From: Ignavibacterium sp.
Lineage (GTDB): Bacteria; Bacteroidota; Ignavibacteria; Ignavibacteriales; Ignavibacteriaceae
Assembly (NCBI GenBank): GCA_018335755.1
Contig: JAGXRK010000019.1
Coordinates: 62,001-126,000 of the forward strand
Reading direction: 5' to 3'
Length of the DNA stretch: 64,000 nt
Shown piece by piece: positions 59,390-64,000 of this stretch. Numbering within the stretch: the stretch's first letter is position 1; each line of letters starts with the position of its first letter. A model generated the notes under the pieces. That model was not told where the DNA came from and did no database searches. It saw nothing but the letters and a program-made list of their open reading frames with translations. Both the position numbers and the translations under genes were made by a program.

Positions 59390-61222
59390 TTATTCTACAG
59401 TTACACTTTTAGCCAGATTCCTCGGTTGGTCAACATTAAGTCCTTTCTTTACAGCAATATGATAGGCCAAAAGCTGCAAAGGAATTACCGTTAGTATCGG
59501 CATCAGCATTCTAATTGTTTGAGGAATTTTTATGCTGAAATCCACCAGATTATCAATATCATCATCATCTTCATTTGCAATTGCAATAATCTTACCGCCT
59601 CGTGCCTTAACTTCCTGAATGTTGCTTATGATCTTGTCATAAGTTGAATCTTTGGGTGCAATAAATATTGCCGGCATATTTTCATCAATAAGTGCAATTG
59701 GTCCGTGTTTCATTTCTGCAGCAGGATATCCTTCAGCATGTATATAGGAAATTTCTTTTAGTTTCAAAGCTCCTTCCAAAGCTACTGGAAAATTATAGCC
59801 CCGACCCAGGTAAAGAAAGTTACTTGAGTCTTTAAATTTCTCTGCTATCTGTTCAATTTTATCATTTAATTTTAAAATGGCTTCAATCTTTTCAGGTATT
59901 TTTAAAAGTTCTTCAGCTAAATTTTTTCCGTCAACCTGACTTAAATTTTTTCTTCTTGCTATTAGTAAAGTTATTAAGGCAAGAACGACAAGTTGAGATG
60001 TAAAAGCTTTTGTTGAAGCAACCCCTATTTCCGGTCCGGCATGAGTATAGACACCGGCATTTGTTTCTCGGGCAATTGAACTGCCGACAACATTACAGAT
60101 ACCCAGGACAAGAGCACCCTTCATTTTTGCTTCGCGTAATGCAGCTAAAGTATCTGCTGTTTCACCGCTTTGCGAAACAAAAAATATTGCATCATCCTTA
60201 CTGACAATCGGATTTCTATATCGGAATTCTGAGGCATACTCTACCTCTGTAGGGATTCTACAGAATTGCTCAATCATATATTCACCAACGAGTCCAGAGT
60301 GCCATGAAGTACCACAAGCTGTTATTATTATTCTTTTCTTTTCAACCAGACTGTCAACTACATCAATGAGGCCGCCAAGTTTTACTGTCCCATGATCCAA
60401 AACTATTCTGCCGCGGATTGAATTTCTGACAGTTTCCGGCTGTTCCATGATTTCTTTGAGCATGAAATGAGGATAACCGCCTTTATCAATCTCCTCCAAA
60501 GTCATTGTGATTTCGTGAACTTCCTTTTGAATCTCTTTATCATAAATAGTTTTTGCAGAAAAACTGTTTTTTGTTATTAAGGCAACCTCGCCATCTTCAA
60601 GATAAACCACCTGTTTTGTATGTGCCAGAATTGCAGATACATCCGAGGCAATAAAATTTTCGTTATCACCTAAGCCAACAACCAAAGGAGAACCTTTTCT
60701 TGCAGCAACAATCTTATCAGGTTCGTTTGAATAAATAACAGCTAATCCATAAGTGCCTTCTACTTCATTTAGTGCAAGTTGAACTGATTTTTGAAGATCA
60801 TTGCCATTTTTTATAAAGCCGTCTATCATGTGAACCAAAACTTCTGAATCAGTTTCACTGTTAAATTTGTAACCCTGATTAAGAAGACTTTTCTTAATTA
60901 CAGCATAGTTTTCAATTATACCGTTATGAATTATAAAAATTGAATGATCGTGATTGGTATGAGGATGAGCATTTTGTTCATTAGGAATGCCATGAGTAGC
61001 CCAGCGGGTATGCGCTATACCAATATTAGAATTAAGGCTAAGATTTTCAATTCTATCCTCAAGAAAAGAAACCTTCCCCTTATTCTTAACAACAAGAGAT
61101 TTTTTATCCTGTAAAATTCCTATACCTGCAGAATCATATCCCCTATATTCAAGTCTTTTTAATCCATTAATTAAAATGGGCACACAATTCTTATCCCCGA
61201 TATACCCGACAATTCCACACAT
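59390..61222 (-). CDS. glmS: Glutamine-fructose-6-phosphate aminotransferase
   Basis: A 610-residue enzyme making glucosamine-6-phosphate for wall and surface sugars. The N-terminal glutaminase starts MCGIVGYIG with the nucleophile Cys (residue 2 before Met removal) and has AHTRWATHG, HNGIIENY. The second half has two SIS domains: ITACGTSWHSGLVGEYMIE, VSQSGETADTLAALREAK, CNVVGSSIARET, LGRGYNFPVALEGALKLKEI and EMKHGPIALID, ending in DQPRNLAKSVTVE. An AAGGA site is placed well. No glmS ribozyme is visible upstream. Confidence 0.97.
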   Translation of the reverse strand: MCGIVGYIGDKNCVPILINGLKRLEYRGYDSAGIGILQDKKSLVVKNKGKVSFLEDRIENLSLNSNIGIAHTRWATHGIPNEQNAHPHTNHDHSIFIIHNGIIENYAVIKKSLLNQGYKFNSETDSEVLVHMIDGFIKNGNDLQKSVQLALNEVEGTYGLAVIYSNEPDKIVAARKGSPLVVGLGDNENFIASDVSAILAHTKQVVYLEDGEVALITKNSFSAKTIYDKEIQKEVHEITMTLEEIDKGGYPHFMLKEIMEQPETVRNSIRGRIVLDHGTVKLGGLIDVVDSLVEKKRIIITACGTSWHSGLVGEYMIEQFCRIPTEVEYASEFRYRNPIVSKDDAIFFVSQSGETADTLAALREAKMKGALVLGICNVVGSSIARETNAGVYTHAGPEIGVASTKAFTSQLVVLALITLLIARRKNLSQVDGKNLAEELLKIPEKIEAILKLNDKIEQIAEKFKDSSNFLYLGRGYNFPVALEGALKLKEISYIHAEGYPAAEMKHGPIALIDENMPAIFIAPKDSTYDKIISNIQEVKARGGKIIAIANEDDDDIDNLVDFSIKIPQTIRMLMPILTVIPLQLLAYHIAVKKGLNVDQPRNLAKSVTVE

Positions 61223-61272
61223 AATAATTCCTTTAGATGATGATTAGATGATTGAAAATTACTAATAAAATA

Positions 61273-64000
61273 CTATTTAACCTTAGCCAACTTTTGGGTT
61301 ACGGTTCTTATTTCACCTTCGTGTTTTGTAATCAATTTATAGAAATACAATCCGTTAGCTATTTCATCACCATCTTCATCCTTGCCATCCCAAGAATATT
61401 GGTTAAAACCTATCTGCATTTGGGCTGGAGGAATATTTATTTCACGAATAAGTCTACCTGCAATAGTATAAATCTTTATTCTTAATTCTTCGGGTACAAA
61501 AGTTCCTCTGAGTTCGAAAGTGAATTGTGTATTATCCTTAAAAGGATTCGGATAATTGTAAACATTCCTTATATCAGCATCACTATAAACAAAGAAAACA
61601 GATCTGTTTGATGTGGAATCGAAAAAATTACCAGATGAATCTTTAGCAAGAACTTCGAGAGTATGTCTTCCATCATCCAGCGTGGGTGTCCATATAACCT
61701 CTGCTTTGGAATTAGGATATGGTGAATAATTAAAAACCAGATCAGGATTATTTTCAAATTTTAAGGGCACATTTTGATGAACTAATGTAAATAGTTCCGG
61801 AGTTAACGGAAGAGGTCCATCATCTTCCAGAGACATAACAACCATCGGTTTAGATGAAATAATATCGCCATTTAGTATTTCTTTTCCATCAAAAGTTATA
61901 GTAAACGTAGGTTTAATTGAATCCCGTGCAACATAGAAACCATTCCCTATGAGATTATTATAAGAGAAGTATTCTTCAAATGGAGCAGTCGCCAGCGTTC
62001 TGATACTATTTTCAAAAATAATTTTACTGGTATTTAGTGCTTCGGTATATACAGTAAAAGAATCAGGCTGAACAGAGATATACCTGGTAAAATAGACTGA
62101 GTCTCCTTCATTCAAATAAAAATCCAATCTTAAACTATCAACCGGAATGTAACCATAGTTATTTACCTTTAAACTTAGATTTATATCAATTCCTTGTAAA
62201 GTTGAATCAGGATTAAAAGTCAAATCCTTCGGTATCATTGAAATTTCAGGTAAGTAGTCATAATTCACTTTTAGAGAATTAAATTTCATTGGCTGCCCTG
62301 CACCGAATGAAGAATCAATTAGCACAAAATTCATCTTTAAATAATTATAATCCTCAACATTAATGCCGGTAAGCGAATAAGTTTGTTGTGTTAAAGTGTC
62401 AATAGTTTCCCACGCACCAGAGTTCTTGTTTTTACCAAGCAGATAAGCTCTGTAAATACCATTTGAATTGGTTTGATCAATATTGAATTCTAAATCATAC
62501 CATTTTGAAGCTGGACCGACTTGCTGGGTAGAAATGGCTCCGTTTGACTCAATATACGTTCCAGCATATTTATAAAATCCGGGTAAATATGGTGTGATAC
62601 CGGGTCTAAATGCGGTGAAGTAGACAAAATTGTTAATGTGATCATAAGTAATTCCATAATAGTTCTTTGATGGGAAAGCATAGCGCCATTCCTCCTCAAA
62701 AAGCCCATCGGGTAATCTATATCTTCTCATAAAGGTTAAATTATAGTTTTCATAAACTATAGCATATCCATTTACTACAAAAAAGCTTGAAACTCTTCGC
62801 ATAGTGGATCCACCAAATATTATATCATCACCAACTTTTTCCCAGTTATTGAATGGATCAAAAGTTCTCATAACAAATTTATTTGGATAAAGTGATGTAC
62901 CTGTTGCTAAATTATAAACAAATTCACCATCAGAATAGATATAAACACCTCCAATTTGAGTTGGGTTTGCATTTGTTAAAAGTAAACTATCGGGAATTTG
63001 TACTCTACTTGTATCACCGGTTTCCGGATTAATTCGAAGTAAATTATCTAAGGGACCTGTGCATACATAAACGAACCCATCGTGTGACATTAAATGGCTA
63101 TAAATATAAACTTCCAGATTGGGTATAGAACCATAGTTCTGACCTTTCACTGTTCCATTAAAGCCGGTACCAATTTTATATATTTTGGAGTTGGCACCAT
63201 TTGTAAAAGTGGGTAAATGGCCGAAATAAAAATATGTACCATCAGTCACAAATGTCGAAGGTTCTGTAGAATCCGGTGTTAACGAAATCATTATTGAATC
63301 AACAAAAAACTTTTGTGAAGGATAAGGCGGTTTTACATCAGTATTCAATACGAATGCATTATACTGCTCGGAATAATCCACATTTTCAACTTCAAAAACC
63401 TGCAAATTCTGCTTCTGTGAAATATATCCTGCTCCATCATGATTTGTAATACTGAATATATTTATTGGACTGTAATTTGTATCAATTACATCATAAATCA
63501 ATGCTCTCCAGAAGTATTCTCCATCAGGGAGAGATGGCGATGTCCATTTTAGTATTCCGTCCGTAGGAATTAACTCCGGAGATTCCACAAAATAACCACC
63601 TGTTGTAAAATCCAGATTATTCTTAATCTGAATTTTGTATTGAAATTCCCTGTCGAAATAAAAGCCAATATCTGACAAAACAAAATTGATATTACTATTA
63701 CTAGTAAAATATCCATTGACAGGTTTAATGATATTAGGCTGACCAAAATCAAAGACCGTAAAACTATTCGAAGCCATATTATCAGAATCATCCAGTTCTT
63801 CGATGACATCTTTTGCATTAACTCTGGCTATTAATGTGAATAACCCTGACTCCTGAGGAACCCAGGTAAACTCTGCTGTAGAAGTAAAACCGAAACTGGG
63901 CAGCTTAATTTCTTCTATAAGATTAGTGCTGTCGGTTGAATTAGCAAACAATTCCACTGTAACTGAGTCATTCGGAAAGACAATGCCCCAATTCCTGATA
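61273..64000 (-). CDS. Large T9SS-exported protein with C-terminal sorting domain (partial, 5' end outside window)
   Basis: The frame is open to the right edge (… NWGIVFPNDSVTVELFANST), so the gene begins outside the window; about 909 residues are visible. The first part resembles CARDB-like or Ig-like domains (SVTVELFANSTD, FTLIARVNAKDVIEELDDSD with the D-x-x-N-N-like end), and later parts hold beta-propeller-like sections (GFVYVCTGPLDNLLRINPET) and further Ig-like strands. The last 85 residues are a T9SS type-A sorting domain: NYPNPFKDNTQFTFEL, IKIYTIAGRLI, WDGKDEDGDEIANGLYFYKL. Likely a surface or secreted protein; the role of the propeller is unknown. Confidence 0.85.
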   Translation of the reverse strand, partial: IRNWGIVFPNDSVTVELFANSTDSTNLIEEIKLPSFGFTSTAEFTWVPQESGLFTLIARVNAKDVIEELDDSDNMASNSFTVFDFGQPNIIKPVNGYFTSNSNINFVLSDIGFYFDREFQYKIQIKNNLDFTTGGYFVESPELIPTDGILKWTSPSLPDGEYFWRALIYDVIDTNYSPINIFSITNHDGAGYISQKQNLQVFEVENVDYSEQYNAFVLNTDVKPPYPSQKFFVDSIMISLTPDSTEPSTFVTDGTYFYFGHLPTFTNGANSKIYKIGTGFNGTVKGQNYGSIPNLEVYIYSHLMSHDGFVYVCTGPLDNLLRINPETGDTSRVQIPDSLLLTNANPTQIGGVYIYSDGEFVYNLATGTSLYPNKFVMRTFDPFNNWEKVGDDIIFGGSTMRRVSSFFVVNGYAIVYENYNLTFMRRYRLPDGLFEEEWRYAFPSKNYYGITYDHINNFVYFTAFRPGITPYLPGFYKYAGTYIESNGAISTQQVGPASKWYDLEFNIDQTNSNGIYRAYLLGKNKNSGAWETIDTLTQQTYSLTGINVEDYNYLKMNFVLIDSSFGAGQPMKFNSLKVNYDYLPEISMIPKDLTFNPDSTLQGIDINLSLKVNNYGYIPVDSLRLDFYLNEGDSVYFTRYISVQPDSFTVYTEALNTSKIIFENSIRTLATAPFEEYFSYNNLIGNGFYVARDSIKPTFTITFDGKEILNGDIISSKPMVVMSLEDDGPLPLTPELFTLVHQNVPLKFENNPDLVFNYSPYPNSKAEVIWTPTLDDGRHTLEVLAKDSSGNFFDSTSNRSVFFVYSDADIRNVYNYPNPFKDNTQFTFELRGTFVPEELRIKIYTIAGRLIREINIPPAQMQIGFNQYSWDGKDEDGDEIANGLYFYKLITKHEGEIRTVTQKLAKVK

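Noticed and set aside
61223..61400. glmS ribozyme or other leader RNA
   Set aside because: The gene upstream lies only 50 bases away and no ribozyme core is visible.
1..64000. CRISPR arrays, insertion sequences, prophage genes, rRNA
   Set aside because: No repeat-spacer pattern, transposase, phage structural gene or rRNA sequence was seen.

Overview
The window is about 64 kb of an AT-rich (by eye mid-thirties percent GC), gene-dense chromosome. It most resembles the Ignavibacteria/Chlorobi side of the Bacteroidota superphylum. The evidence is a type IX secretion system (T9SS) core pair, PorU and PorV; two proteins with T9SS-type C-terminal sorting domains; an alternative complex III operon; TAnnTTTG promoters; many long TPR, beta-propeller and beta-barrel envelope proteins; and a sepiapterin-reductase-like gene whose C-terminus closely follows the Chlorobium enzyme as I recall it. 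Most genes lie on the minus strand.

Layout. 1-4.4 kb: start of the alternative complex III operon (pentaheme ActA, a 62-residue protein, ActB, partial ActC). 4.6-15 kb: housekeeping (CtpA-like protease, Tmk, YbbR, RuvX, Rel, Upp, Der), with an unexpected pair of bacterial-microcompartment (BMC) domain genes at 8.2-9.2 kb. 15-16.5 kb: a small lipoprotein, a 5'-truncated remnant and sparse DNA. 16.5-29 kb: T9SS/envelope block (PorU, PorV, an M6-like protein that has lost its zinc motif, a metallopeptidase/TolB/barrel protein). 29-31 kb: overlapping repair/redox genes (2Fe-2S ferredoxin, Nth, HD, peroxiredoxin). 31.0-31.8 kb: tRNA-Gln, intact tRNA-Glu, two damaged tRNA-Glu copies and a GIY-YIG nuclease ORF that ends on a tRNA-Glu 3' fragment. 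31.9-34 kb: NHL propeller and membrane proteins on the plus strand. 34-42.2 kb: a TonB/ExbD/ExbB-type operon with an HU-SPOR fusion, a beta-barrel and a 992-residue TPR protein. 42.5-43.1 kb: a carboxymuconolactone-decarboxylase-like gene broken by one in-frame TAA. 43-46.4 kb: TPR protein, tRNA-Leu, and an ECF sigma/anti-sigma/Spy-like stress module with matched divergent promoters. 46.4-50.4 kb: a tetrahydrobiopterin cluster (FolE, pyruvoyl-type PTPS, sepiapterin-reductase-like SDR) beside phenylalanine hydroxylase. 50.6-57.6 kb: SDR, NUDIX, RecX-RecA, ThpR, CinA, PgpA, PgsA, DUF971, PurC. 57.7-64 kb: tRNA-Phe, two AT-rich acetyltransferase-fold genes, GlmS, and a partial T9SS-exported protein.

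How the parts fit. ActABC is a quinol-oxidising respiratory complex. PorU and PorV would process and attach exported proteins such as those at 20.6 and 61.3 kb. FolE, PTPS and the SDR can make the pterin cofactor used by the adjacent phenylalanine hydroxylase. The strongest second-look items are the tRNA-Glu/GIY-YIG unit with palindromic insertions in the T-loop, the orphan BMC pair with a Rho-N/SAP-like tail, the concentric ECF promoters, and the decayed protease inside the T9SS locus. All family calls come from reading motifs in the translations; no database search was possible.
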